Source of the DNA: Acidobacteriota bacterium
GTDB lineage: Bacteria; Acidobacteriota; Terriglobia; Terriglobales; Acidobacteriaceae
Assembly (NCBI GenBank): GCA_021818585.1
Contig: JAKATU010000095.1
Span: 1 to 35,537, forward strand
Direction: 5' to 3'
DNA: 35,537 nucleotides
Part shown: positions 24,369 through 31,644 of the stretch, one piece after another
Numbering within the stretch: position 1 is the stretch's first letter
How the letters are laid out: each line of letters opens with the position of its first letter
Position numbers and translations under genes: made by a program
Notes under the pieces: model-generated
Seen by the model: the letters and a program-made list of their open reading frames with translations, nothing else
Database searches by the model: none
What the model was told of the DNA's origin: nothing

Positions 24369-25628
24369 ATGCAAAACAAACGACTGGACTCACTTCTAGC
24401 AAACCTTGAGGCGCTGCTTCCGGCGTTAGAGGCGGCATACAAGGACATCCACGCTCATCCGGAATTGTCGATGCAGGAAACACGCACGGCGCGCATTGCC
24501 GAGGCTCACCTGAAATCGCTTGGGTTGGAGGTAACCGCGGAGGTCGGCAAAACAGGCGTGGTCGGCCTGCTGCGGAACGGTAATGGCCCGACGGTGATGC
24601 TGCGTGCCGATATGGATGCCTTGCCGATTCTGGAATCAACCGGCCTCGACTATGCGAGCAAGGTTGTCGGCATAGGTCCCGATGGAGCGGAGGCGCCTGT
24701 GGCGCACTCCTGCGGACACGATATGCATGTTGCTTGCTTGATGGGAGCTGCGAGTTTATTCGCCAGGGCTCGCGAAGCCTGGGCCGGCACGTTGATGGTG
24801 GTGTTTCAGCCAGGCGAGGAGATAGGTGAAGGAGCGCAGGCCATGATTGACGACGGCCTGTTCGAGAGATTCCCAAAGCCAGACGTGGTGCTGGGTCAGC
24901 ACGTGATGAGCCTGCCTTCCGGCAATATCGACTGGAGAGACGGAGTGGTGACTTCCGCAGCCGACAGCCTGCAGATTCGGATGTTCGGGCGCGGGGCGCA
25001 TGGCTCCATGCCGGAGGCCAGCATAGACCCTGTGGTGATGGCCGCTTCGACGGTTTTGCGGCTGCAGACAATTGTGTCGCGCGAAGTTGCGCCAACCGAT
25101 AGCGCAGTCCTCACCATCGGAGCGTTGCAGGCTGGGACCAAGGAGAATGTGATTCCGGATGAGGCAGTCATCAAGCTGAACCTGCGCACTTTTGACGAAG
25201 GTGTCCGGAAGCGTGCTCTGGAATCGATTACGCGTATCGTGAATGCGGAGGCTCAGGCCGCGGGTGCTCCAAGAGCGCCAGAGATTACTCCGCTCGATCA
25301 GTACTCCTTGGTGAGGAACGATCCGGTTGCGACGAAGAGAGTTGTGGATGCATTTCGTAAGGCCTTCCCGGAGGGCTCCATCGAGCAGACCAGACCAACG
25401 ATGGCAAGCGAGGATTTCGGCTGCTTCGGTGCCCAGTGGCACGCTCCGTCTGTGTACTGGTTTATCGGCGGAGCTGATCCTGAGACGTATGCGAAGGCAA
25501 AGCAAGAGGGCAAGCTGAATGCTTTACCTACGAATCACAATCCGCGCTTTGCGCCGGTGCTGCATCCTACATTGGAAACAGGAGTCAAAGCCCTGGTGGT
25601 GGCGGCACACGCATGGATGGCAGCATGA
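24369..25628 (+). CDS. M20-family amidohydrolase (hippurate hydrolase-like)
   Basis: This 419-residue metal-dependent amidohydrolase of the M20D group (N-acyl-amino-acid amidohydrolase, hippurate hydrolase, IAA-amino-acid hydrolase type) removes an acyl group from an amino acid in the cytosol. Motifs: HPELS (30-34), RADMDALP, CGHDMH (115-120) for metal binding, QPGEE (147-151) with the catalytic glutamate, FGRGAHGSMPEASIDP in the dimerisation lid, and MASEDFG near the C-terminus. I start at 24369, 8 bases after GGAG; an in-frame ATG at 24345 lacks a ribosome site. The stop overlaps the TRIC gene start (ATGA). This is the first gene right of the composition switch. Confidence 0.88.
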   Translation: MQNKRLDSLLANLEALLPALEAAYKDIHAHPELSMQETRTARIAEAHLKSLGLEVTAEVGKTGVVGLLRNGNGPTVMLRADMDALPILESTGLDYASKVVGIGPDGAEAPVAHSCGHDMHVACLMGAASLFARAREAWAGTLMVVFQPGEEIGEGAQAMIDDGLFERFPKPDVVLGQHVMSLPSGNIDWRDGVVTSAADSLQIRMFGRGAHGSMPEASIDPVVMAASTVLRLQTIVSREVAPTDSAVLTIGALQAGTKENVIPDEAVIKLNLRTFDEGVRKRALESITRIVNAEAQAAGAPRAPEITPLDQYSLVRNDPVATKRVVDAFRKAFPEGSIEQTRPTMASEDFGCFGAQWHAPSVYWFIGGADPETYAKAKQEGKLNALPTNHNPRFAPVLHPTLETGVKALVVAAHAWMAA

Positions 25629-26269
25629 GCAACGTACTGGCGGAAGGACACCACCTGCTGGGGACATTTGCCTTTGCACTCGACGTGATCGGCACATTTG
25701 TTTTTGCCTTGAGTGGGGCAGTTGCTGGAGTGAAGCACCGGTTTGACTTATTCGGACTGATGGTTCTGGCATTCGTTACCGGCAACGCAGGAGGAATCAC
25801 CCGCGATCTGCTGATTGGAGCAGTGCCGCCCGCCGCGCTCGTGCATCTGGAGTATCTGTGGATTTCCATCTTGGCCGCGCTGGTTGTCTTTCTCTGGAGC
25901 CGCAGGATCAACGTGCAGGGCAAGCTGATTTTAAGCCTTGACGCTGCCGGCCTTGCGTTGTTTGCCGTGACCGGGACGCAAAAGGCGCTGGCTGCCGGGC
26001 TGAACCCGGTGATGGCTGCGCTGCTAGGCATGCTGACGGGGATCGGCGGCGGAATGATTCGCGACGTGCTCGTCAATCAAACGCCGTTTGTTCTTCAGTC
26101 AGACCTTTACGCTGTTGCCGCGCTGGCGGCGGGCGCCGCCGTCGTTACAGGAAACTGGCTGCACCTGCCACCTTATGCCGGAATGCTCACCGGCGTGGTG
26201 CTCTGCCTCGGGCTTCGTATGATGGCCATCTTCCGAGGCTGGCACCTTCCCGTGGCAAAGCTGTCCTAG
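25625..26269 (+). CDS. TRIC-type cation channel family protein (YadS/UPF0126)
   Basis: This 214-residue protein has seven membrane helices made of two homologous halves. Each half carries the family's glycine-rich kink: GNAGGITRD (53-61) and GIGGGMIRD (139-147). Prokaryotic TRIC proteins form trimeric potassium/cation channels. The ATG at 25625 overlaps the preceding TGA stop by two bases (ATGA), showing translational coupling with the M20 amidohydrolase. Why a channel is coupled to an amidohydrolase is unclear; a role in amino-acid (for example glycine) transport has been suggested for relatives, which would fit, but this is inference. Confidence 0.88.
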   Translation: MSNVLAEGHHLLGTFAFALDVIGTFVFALSGAVAGVKHRFDLFGLMVLAFVTGNAGGITRDLLIGAVPPAALVHLEYLWISILAALVVFLWSRRINVQGKLILSLDAAGLALFAVTGTQKALAAGLNPVMAALLGMLTGIGGGMIRDVLVNQTPFVLQSDLYAVAALAAGAAVVTGNWLHLPPYAGMLTGVVLCLGLRMMAIFRGWHLPVAKLS

Positions 26270-26276
26270 GTTGTAT

Positions 26277-26298
26277 GGCACGGGGTGTTCCCCGTGCC
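26277..26298. terminator. hairpin between convergent genes
   Basis: GGCACGGGG (26277-26285) and CCCCGTGCC (26290-26298) form a perfect 9-bp stem with a TGTT loop. It separates the TRIC gene from the convergent DoxX gene. No U-tract; it could be a terminator for both directions or a REP-like repeat. Confidence 0.55.
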
Positions 26299-26308
26299 AC
26301 CGCAGCGA

Positions 26309-26698
26309 TCAGGCCACTTCGGGTTTCGCGGTAAAAAGCTCTTTGAAACTCTTGCGGTACTGCACGAAGACCAGAATCCACAACACGCAGGCGACCAGCG
26401 CCGGAGGAATCGTGGCTGGCGACATTGTCAAGTGAAAGGCAAGGATGTTGTACAGCTCCGCCGCGAGCAATGCAAGCGCCAGCGGCACAAAGAATCCGGA
26501 GAGCAGCAACAACCCGGCCAGCAGTTGCACCGCGAAAAAGAATGCGGCGAAGTGAGAAGCAAAGATGACGGTAAAGAACTGCAAGGCCAGCGGATTTGTC
26601 GGCGGCGGCTGGTGGATGAAGTTCAAAAATCCGTTGAGACCAAAGACCGTGAACATCAGGCCAAGCAGATATCGCGCGATGATGGGAGCTATCTTCAT
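26309..26698 (-). CDS. DoxX-like membrane protein
   Basis: This 129-residue protein has four membrane helices (about 7-22, 41-62, 64-84, 97-114) and the family opening IIARYLLGLMFTVFGLNGFL. DoxX/DoxD-like proteins are small quinone- or redox-associated membrane proteins of mostly unknown role. It follows the azoreductase gene on the same strand with a 14-base gap and is very likely co-transcribed, and so under the TetR regulator at 27440. Start ATG 26698, with AGGAAAA upstream. Complete. Confidence 0.82.
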   Translation of the reverse strand: MKIAPIIARYLLGLMFTVFGLNGFLNFIHQPPPTNPLALQFFTVIFASHFAAFFFAVQLLAGLLLLSGFFVPLALALLAAELYNILAFHLTMSPATIPPALVACVLWILVFVQYRKSFKELFTAKPEVA

Positions 26699-26712
26699 GG
26701 GAGTGTTTTCCT

Positions 26713-27339
26713 TCAGAGAATGTGTGCGTGCGTTTGCACGGCTTGGAGATGAGGAGCAAGGAACACGTCGCGATCCTCTCCGTAGTTGAGTGCCGCTGTT
26801 CCGCCTGCTGTGAGGAAGGTGGTATCCGTGACACCGAGAAAGGCAAAAACCGAGTGCAGGTAGGGCTCTACAAAGTTGAATGAGGCCATTTGTGTCTGCG
26901 GATCGTACTTGCCGCCGGTCGCGATGATGAATGTCGCCTTTTTGCCGGTGAGTAGCCCCTTCGGCTTGCCGTCCACGTAGGCAAAGGTCCTGCCGGCGCG
27001 CGCGATCTGGTCAATCCAGAGCTTCATCGCCGACGGCACACCAAAGTTGTGCATCGGTACGCCGAAGACGTATTCGTCGGCCTGCTCCAATTCCGCAAGC
27101 AGCGTATCGGATTGCTTGAGCAGGTCATTTTGCTGTGGGGTGCGCGCATTTTCCGGTGTGTAGGCGGCAGCGACCCATTCAGCAGTAATTGGCAGGATCG
27201 TGGTGGCGTTTAGGTCGCGTTCGACCACCGTTCCACCGGGATGAGCAGACTTCCACTCGGTGACAAAAGCACTGGTCAGCTGGCGCGAGACAGATTTGTC
27301 GTACTGGGGACTGGAATCGATGTGAAGAAGCGTGGGCAT
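26713..27339 (-). CDS. azoR: FMN-dependent NADH-azoreductase
   Basis: This 208-residue flavodoxin-fold enzyme reduces azo dyes and quinones with NADH; its physiological role is thought to be quinone detoxification. It shows the FMN-binding start LLHIDSSPQYDKSVSRQLT, then GVPMHNFGVPSAMKLWIDQI, the usual AzoR contact segment (family MYNFxxPxxLKxWID), and ATGGKYDPQT near the flavin. I start at 27339 (MPTLLHID), about 9 bases after AAGAGG; an open upstream extension to 27363 has no support. It heads an operon with the DoxX gene, divergent from a TetR gene. Confidence 0.9.
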   Translation of the reverse strand: MPTLLHIDSSPQYDKSVSRQLTSAFVTEWKSAHPGGTVVERDLNATTILPITAEWVAAAYTPENARTPQQNDLLKQSDTLLAELEQADEYVFGVPMHNFGVPSAMKLWIDQIARAGRTFAYVDGKPKGLLTGKKATFIIATGGKYDPQTQMASFNFVEPYLHSVFAFLGVTDTTFLTAGGTAALNYGEDRDVFLAPHLQAVQTHAHIL

Positions 27340-27364
27340 GGTAAGAAACCTCTTATGCAACAAT

Positions 27365-27393
27365 TGATTATTAAACTACAAATGTTGATTCAA
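27365..27393 (-). promoter_or_regulatory. candidate azoR-doxX promoter
   Basis: On the minus strand TTGAAT (27393-27388) and TAATCA (27370-27365) are 17 bases apart. Transcription would begin near 27358, about 20 bases before the azoR ATG. It overlaps the opposing tetR promoter and the inverted repeat at 27383-27405. Confidence 0.45.
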
Positions 27394-27405
27394 AATAAAT
27401 CGACA
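27383..27405. promoter_or_regulatory. candidate TetR operator
   Basis: TGTTGATT (27383-27390) and AATCGACA (27398-27405) form an inverted repeat with one mismatch and a 7-base centre. It covers the spacer of the tetR promoter and the -35 of the azoR promoter, where one bound dimer could block both. ACAAATGTTG (27379-27388) and ACAAATATTG (27403-27412) are also a direct repeat. Confidence 0.5.
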
Positions 27406-27413
27406 AATATTGT
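27385..27413 (+). promoter_or_regulatory. candidate tetR-family gene promoter
   Basis: TTGATT (27385-27390) and TATTGT (27408-27413) are separated by exactly 17 bases. Transcription would begin near 27420, 20 bases before the regulator's ATG. The spacer contains the proposed operator, fitting autorepression. Confidence 0.5.
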
Positions 27414-27439
27414 TTAAGCATCTTATGTAGAGAACAGCT

Positions 27440-28048
27440 ATGCTCCAAGATGTGAATACAAAGGCGATCCACTCCAGCGATGCCACCGAGACGACAGACC
27501 CGCGCATTCTTCGCAGCCGCGCCATGCTCATGGATGCTCTCTTCACGTTGCTGAATCGAAAGGAGTTCGATGATATTTCGATTCAGGAGATTGCCGACGA
27601 GGCCGGTCTGAACCGGGCGACTTTCTACTTGCATTACGCGGACAAGAATGCTCTGCTCCAGGCGTTGACCGCTGCCCGCTTCCGGGAGCTGATTGGGCGC
27701 CGTGGGCTTTCCTTTTCCAATTGCGACAGTGCGTTGCGCGCCATCGCGCTGGGCGTTTGCGACTATCTGGCGGAGAGCACAGGCTGCCCCACCCAACTGA
27801 CAAAGTTGCCGCTGGAGCGGTCGATTGTCCCGGTGGTCGAGAACATCTTTCGTGAGGGAGCAGGACGCCACGAGATGCAACCCGGTGTCGATGCGGAACT
27901 GCTGGCGACGACGGCCGCCTGGGCTATCTTTGGAGCTGCGCGCTGGTGGTACCAGGCACCAGACAGGATTCCTGCCGAAGAGATGGCTGCCAGAATTGAG
28001 GCTATTGTGAAACCGATCTTCGTGAACGCAGTGGCTCCGGGGGCGTAA
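27440..28048 (+). CDS. TetR/AcrR-family repressor
   Basis: This 202-residue regulator has the TetR DNA-binding domain at about 25-75: LMDALFTLLNRKEFDDISIQ, EIADEAGLNRATFYLHYADK, with the HTH at about 47-66. The ligand-binding part (about 85-195) is variable; its last helix carries WAIFGAARWWYQAPDRIPAE. The N-terminal 20 residues are a polar extension. It is divergent from azoR-doxX with about 100 bases between starts, so control of that operon and of itself is the simplest reading; the inducer is likely a quinone or electrophile, by analogy only. Ribosome site: AGAG upstream of ATG 27440. Confidence 0.9.
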   Translation: MLQDVNTKAIHSSDATETTDPRILRSRAMLMDALFTLLNRKEFDDISIQEIADEAGLNRATFYLHYADKNALLQALTAARFRELIGRRGLSFSNCDSALRAIALGVCDYLAESTGCPTQLTKLPLERSIVPVVENIFREGAGRHEMQPGVDAELLATTAAWAIFGAARWWYQAPDRIPAEEMAARIEAIVKPIFVNAVAPGA

Positions 28049-28110
28049 TCGGCGCCTGTTCAGCTCGCAGAACGGTCCGGAGAATCGCGTTATACTTGGG
28101 CCTTGCTGTC

Positions 28111-28398
28111 ATGACTGCGTGTACCCATCTCGACACCATTTCGATCACGACGACTGACAAGCACGTCTGCGACGAGTGCGTAAAGATGGGCGAAACCTGG
28201 GTGCATCTGCGGCTGTGCCTGCAATGCGGCCACGTCGGCTGTTGCGATTCCTCGAAAAACAAGCACGCAACCAAACACTTCCGCGCGACCCAGCACCCTC
28301 TTGTGCGCTCCATCGAGCCCGGGGAGCGCTGGGTGTGGTGTTATTCCGATGAAGTTTCCCCCGGAGAGATTCATCGAGACAAGTTTTTCGCGGACTAG
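28111..28398 (+). CDS. UBP-type zinc-finger protein
   Basis: This 95-residue protein consists almost entirely of a UBP (ZnF-UBP) zinc finger. Candidate ligands in order are C4, H6, C20, C23, C36, C39, C44, H52, H56 and H62, within CDECVKMGETWVHLRLCLQC, then GHVGCCDSSKNKHATKH. In eukaryotes the fold binds the free C-terminus of ubiquitin; in bacteria the single-domain form is common but its partner is unknown. A -10-like TATACT (28091-28096) gives a leader of about 7 bases, and no Shine-Dalgarno is visible. An in-frame TTG at 28096 is an unlikely start. Confidence 0.85.
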   Translation: MTACTHLDTISITTTDKHVCDECVKMGETWVHLRLCLQCGHVGCCDSSKNKHATKHFRATQHPLVRSIEPGERWVWCYSDEVSPGEIHRDKFFAD

Positions 28399-28653
28399 GG
28401 TCTATCCACATTCAGGCATTGCTGGATGAGATGAACTGCATGCCACTAACACCTAATATGATGAAAGGAGCATTGCAGCTCGCTTCTGTCCTGCTTTTTG
28501 CGTGGAGGACATTGCAATCGGTCTCGCAGCCGGGCCATTTTCTTGAGACCTTCAACCTGGAAAAATGCGCTTCGTTTGCGGGGTTGCGAGAGTTTGGTTG
28601 CTACCTGTGGTTCATGCACAAGGAAGGCTGTTTGCGCGTATTTGCCTGATCGA
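28399..28653. other. upstream region of the efflux operon
   Basis: No family-level gene is visible. A 76-codon open frame (28419-28649) shows no recognisable similarity and probably is not expressed. The stretch is where the promoter of the four-gene efflux operon must lie, but I see no convincing -35/-10 pair or operator. Confidence 0.4.
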
Positions 28654-30093
28654 ATGAAGGGCTTTATCCCACTTTTCGTGTTGTTGATGTGCTCGTGTTC
28701 TGGACCGAGTTGCATCGCCCAAAAGCTTCCCGCGGCTCCGGATAGCCTTTGGCAGGCCCCGGCGAAAGCAAAGCTCAACCTCAAACTTCCGCCGCCTCCG
28801 CTGCAGACCTATTCCGTTCCGAGCGAAAAAGCGTATACGCTGGGCGATTTGATTGATCTGGCGGAGCAGCATAATCCCGCAACACGCTTTGCATGGCAGC
28901 GGGCCAAGGCGCGCGCTGCGCGGCTTGGCATTGCGCGCTCTGAGTGGTATCCGACCATTGCCGCGCTGGCCGTTGCAAGTACGGCGCGTGCGCGCGTGCT
29001 GCTGAATTCGACTTTTTACCGGCAGACGTACGGAAACTTCTCGCCGGAGCTGCATGCCGAATATCTTGTGCTGGATTTTGGCGGGCGCAGCGGAGCGATC
29101 GATGCAGCCAGATGGAATCTGCTAGCCTCGGACCTGAACTTCAACGACACGCACCGGCGCATTATTTTCCAGGTGATGTCTGCGTACTATCAGTTGCTGA
29201 ATGCGGAAGGCTTGCGGCAGGCTGCCGAGGTGAGCCTGAGGAACGCGCGGGCCGTCGAGGCCGATGTGCAGGATCGGCTGAAGCATGGGCTGGCGACTAA
29301 GCCTGACTTTCTAGAGGCGCAGGCGTCGAGAGCGCAGGCCGAGTACGACCTGCAGGCTGCGGTTGGCGCCGAGCAGATAGCGCACGGAAACCTGGCCGCG
29401 GTGCTGGACCTGCCCGCCGACACGCCGTTTGAAGTGCAGAACGTGGGTACGCTGCATGTGCCGACGAAACTGGCCGACTCCGTGCAGGCAGAGACGCAGC
29501 GCGCGCTCAAGCAGCGGCCCGATTTGACTGCACTATTGGCCAAGGTAAAAGCGGCTAACGCAACCATCCGGCATCAGCGCTCGGCCTACTTTCCAACCCT
29601 CAGCCTGGGCGGTGACGCAGGTGAGACGCGGCAATACGGCCAGCAGAATCTGCTGCCGCCAGGCTATGCAGGCGGTGAGACATGGGATGCCAGCCTGAGC
29701 CTGAAGTGGACGCTGTTTGATGGCGGCTTGCGGCGGAATGAAGTGGCACAGGCAAAGGCAAAACGGGCCGCAACGGAGGCGCAGATTGATACGCTGCGCG
29801 ACCAGATTGCCAACGAGGTATGGGCCGCGCACATCGATGTGGAGACGGCGCTGCGACAGCGGCAGGCGGCGCTGGCGCTGATGGAGTCTGCCGAGCAGTC
29901 GTACGAAGCAGCGCGAGACTCCTATAACTATGGAGTGCGGAATATTGTGGATGTGATCAGCGCGCAAAAGGCGCTCGCGCGGGCACAGGCCGAAGACGTA
30001 ACGGCGCGGACGGAGCTTTTGCTGCAGACGGCGAAGCTCGCCTTCCAGACCGGAGACCTGATTGCATCGCAGCCAGCCAAGGCGGGACACTGA
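28654..30093 (+). CDS. TolC/NodT-type outer-membrane efflux protein
   Basis: This 479-residue outer-membrane channel completes a tripartite pump. Two OEP repeats are visible: the first from about TLGDLIDLAEQHNPATRFAW (residue 65 on) to about 260, the second from about 290 to 470, each with long coiled-coil helices (NARAVEADVQDRLKHGLATK; ESAEQSYEAARDSYNYGVRN). A hydrophobic leader (MKGFIPLFVLLMC) is followed by several cysteines, so it may be a lipoprotein like NodT/MdtP, though the lipobox is poor. The start at 28654 is chosen for this leader; the frame is open further upstream. It heads the operon; the next ATG follows its stop at once. Confidence 0.88.
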   Translation: MKGFIPLFVLLMCSCSGPSCIAQKLPAAPDSLWQAPAKAKLNLKLPPPPLQTYSVPSEKAYTLGDLIDLAEQHNPATRFAWQRAKARAARLGIARSEWYPTIAALAVASTARARVLLNSTFYRQTYGNFSPELHAEYLVLDFGGRSGAIDAARWNLLASDLNFNDTHRRIIFQVMSAYYQLLNAEGLRQAAEVSLRNARAVEADVQDRLKHGLATKPDFLEAQASRAQAEYDLQAAVGAEQIAHGNLAAVLDLPADTPFEVQNVGTLHVPTKLADSVQAETQRALKQRPDLTALLAKVKAANATIRHQRSAYFPTLSLGGDAGETRQYGQQNLLPPGYAGGETWDASLSLKWTLFDGGLRRNEVAQAKAKRAATEAQIDTLRDQIANEVWAAHIDVETALRQRQAALALMESAEQSYEAARDSYNYGVRNIVDVISAQKALARAQAEDVTARTELLLQTAKLAFQTGDLIASQPAKAGH

Positions 30094-30393
30094 ATGAACC
30101 GGATGAGAAGATTTTCGCGATTGGCAAGGCGGCGCACCTGGTGCGGCGCGGTTGCGCTGGCCGTATTGTTACCGATGATGGGATGCAGTCACTCACCGGA
30201 CTTCAACATTCTGGGTTCTTACTTCCCCGCCTGGCTGTTGTGCATTACGGCGGGGATCGTGCTGACTTCGCTGATTTACTGGGTGCTGCAGCGGCTGCAC
30301 CTGGAGAACGAAGTGCAGCCTTCGATTGTGGCATATCCGTGCATGGCGGCGCTGCTGGCGTTTACGTTATGGCTGATATTTTTCAGCCGTTGA
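30094..30393 (+). CDS. YtcA-like small membrane lipoprotein
   Basis: This 99-residue protein has a signal segment ending LLPMMGC (lipid-anchoring cysteine probably C31) and two membrane helices. It contains FNILGSYFPAWLLCITAGIV, the hallmark of the YtcA family. In E. coli ytcA lies beside mdtNOP. It probably helps the inner-membrane part of the pump, but no reaction is known. It starts directly after the TolC stop and ends 9 bases before the adaptor gene. Confidence 0.82.
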   Translation: MNRMRRFSRLARRRTWCGAVALAVLLPMMGCSHSPDFNILGSYFPAWLLCITAGIVLTSLIYWVLQRLHLENEVQPSIVAYPCMAALLAFTLWLIFFSR

Positions 30394-30402
30394 GAGGACT
30401 CG

Positions 30403-31641
30403 ATGTTATCTGACTTATCTTCGAATGCGCGGCGCGCAATAGGACGGAGCATCAGCATAGCGGCGATTGCAGGCGCGCTGATTACCGGCCTGATCGTGGT
30501 GCGGCAGATCATCGTGAATCCGCGAACGGATGATGCCGAGGTCTTCGCCAACTTTATTGGAGTGGCGCCGCTGGTGAATGGCCCCATCACGCACCTGTAT
30601 GTGCAAGATAACCAGTACGTGAAGCAGGGGCAGTTGATGGTGGAGGTGGACCCGCGCCCTTACGCCTACGCATTGAAGCTGGCGAGGTCGGAGCGCTCGG
30701 CACTGAAGGGCAACATTGTCGATGAGGGCCGCAGGATTGCATCCGCAAGCAGCGCGGTGAATGTAGCCGAAGCGGGAGTCGAGAGCGCGAAGGCGAGCCT
30801 CGCACACGCCATATCCTCAGTGCAGGAAGCAAAGGCCGGAGTGGCCAATGCAAAGGCGCAGGTGCTGATGAACCGCGCGGAATTGAAGTATGCCTCCGAT
30901 AACCTGCACCGCATTCAGCCGCTGCTGGCAAAGCAGTTTGTGACCGTGGACCAGGTAGACCAGGCGCAGACGCTGGTTGCCTCCCGTAACCAGGCATACC
31001 AGGCGTCGCTGGCCCAGCAGGCATTGGCAGAGGCTCACCTCGCCTCGTCACTCGCCTTGCAGCAGCAGGCCGAGGCAGCCCTGCAACAGAGCCGCGCGCA
31101 GGTGAAGCAGGCGTCTCATGCGGTGTTGACGCTGGAACCGCTGCTGGCGCAACGAAGCGGCAAAACCTCGGCCATTCAGAACGCCGAGTACTATCTGAAA
31201 AACTGCAGCATCACAGCGCCCTTTGACGGCCGCGTAACGAACCTCACCATCTCAAAAGGTGAGTATGCGCATGCCGGTCAGCAAATATTTACGCTTATTG
31301 ACACACGCACCTGGTGGGTGCTCGCCAACTTCCGCGAGACGCAGCTTGCGCATATCCGGCCCGGCATGAAGGCGGATGTGTACATCATGTCGCGCCCTGA
31401 CTTGCGACTGCATGGCGTGGTGGATAGCGTGGGCTTTGGCGTGACTCCGGATGCGGACATTATCGGAAAGCTAGCCAAAGGCCTGCCGGATGTGCAGCGA
31501 ACGTTGAACTGGGTCCACCTGGCTTCGAGATTTCCTGTGCGCATTCGAATTCTCGATGGTCCAAAGCAGGATTTCCGGCTGGGTGAGTCTGCCGTCGTCG
31601 TGGTTCACGGCGCACTGGGCAATTACAAGAGCACGAGATAG
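30403..31641 (+). CDS. HlyD/EmrA-type membrane-fusion adaptor
   Basis: This 412-residue periplasmic adaptor is anchored by one N-terminal helix (about 17-37). The biotinyl-lipoyl halves flank a long alpha-hairpin: VNGPITHLYVQDNQYVKQGQ (about 58-77) before it and CSITAPFDGRVTNLTISKGE (about 268-287) after it. The hairpin (about 85-260) is Ala/Gln-rich coiled coil and should reach the TolC partner. The beta-barrel follows (TWWVLANFRETQLAHIRPGM). GAGAGGA lies just before ATG 30403. Third gene of the operon; it matches MdtN/AaeA. Confidence 0.92.
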   Translation: MLSDLSSNARRAIGRSISIAAIAGALITGLIVVRQIIVNPRTDDAEVFANFIGVAPLVNGPITHLYVQDNQYVKQGQLMVEVDPRPYAYALKLARSERSALKGNIVDEGRRIASASSAVNVAEAGVESAKASLAHAISSVQEAKAGVANAKAQVLMNRAELKYASDNLHRIQPLLAKQFVTVDQVDQAQTLVASRNQAYQASLAQQALAEAHLASSLALQQQAEAALQQSRAQVKQASHAVLTLEPLLAQRSGKTSAIQNAEYYLKNCSITAPFDGRVTNLTISKGEYAHAGQQIFTLIDTRTWWVLANFRETQLAHIRPGMKADVYIMSRPDLRLHGVVDSVGFGVTPDADIIGKLAKGLPDVQRTLNWVHLASRFPVRIRILDGPKQDFRLGESAVVVVHGALGNYKSTR

Positions 31642-31644
31642 CGC

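Noticed and set aside
28419..28649. 76-codon open frame upstream of the TolC gene
   Set aside because: No similarity recognised, unusual composition, and it occupies the space needed for the operon promoter.
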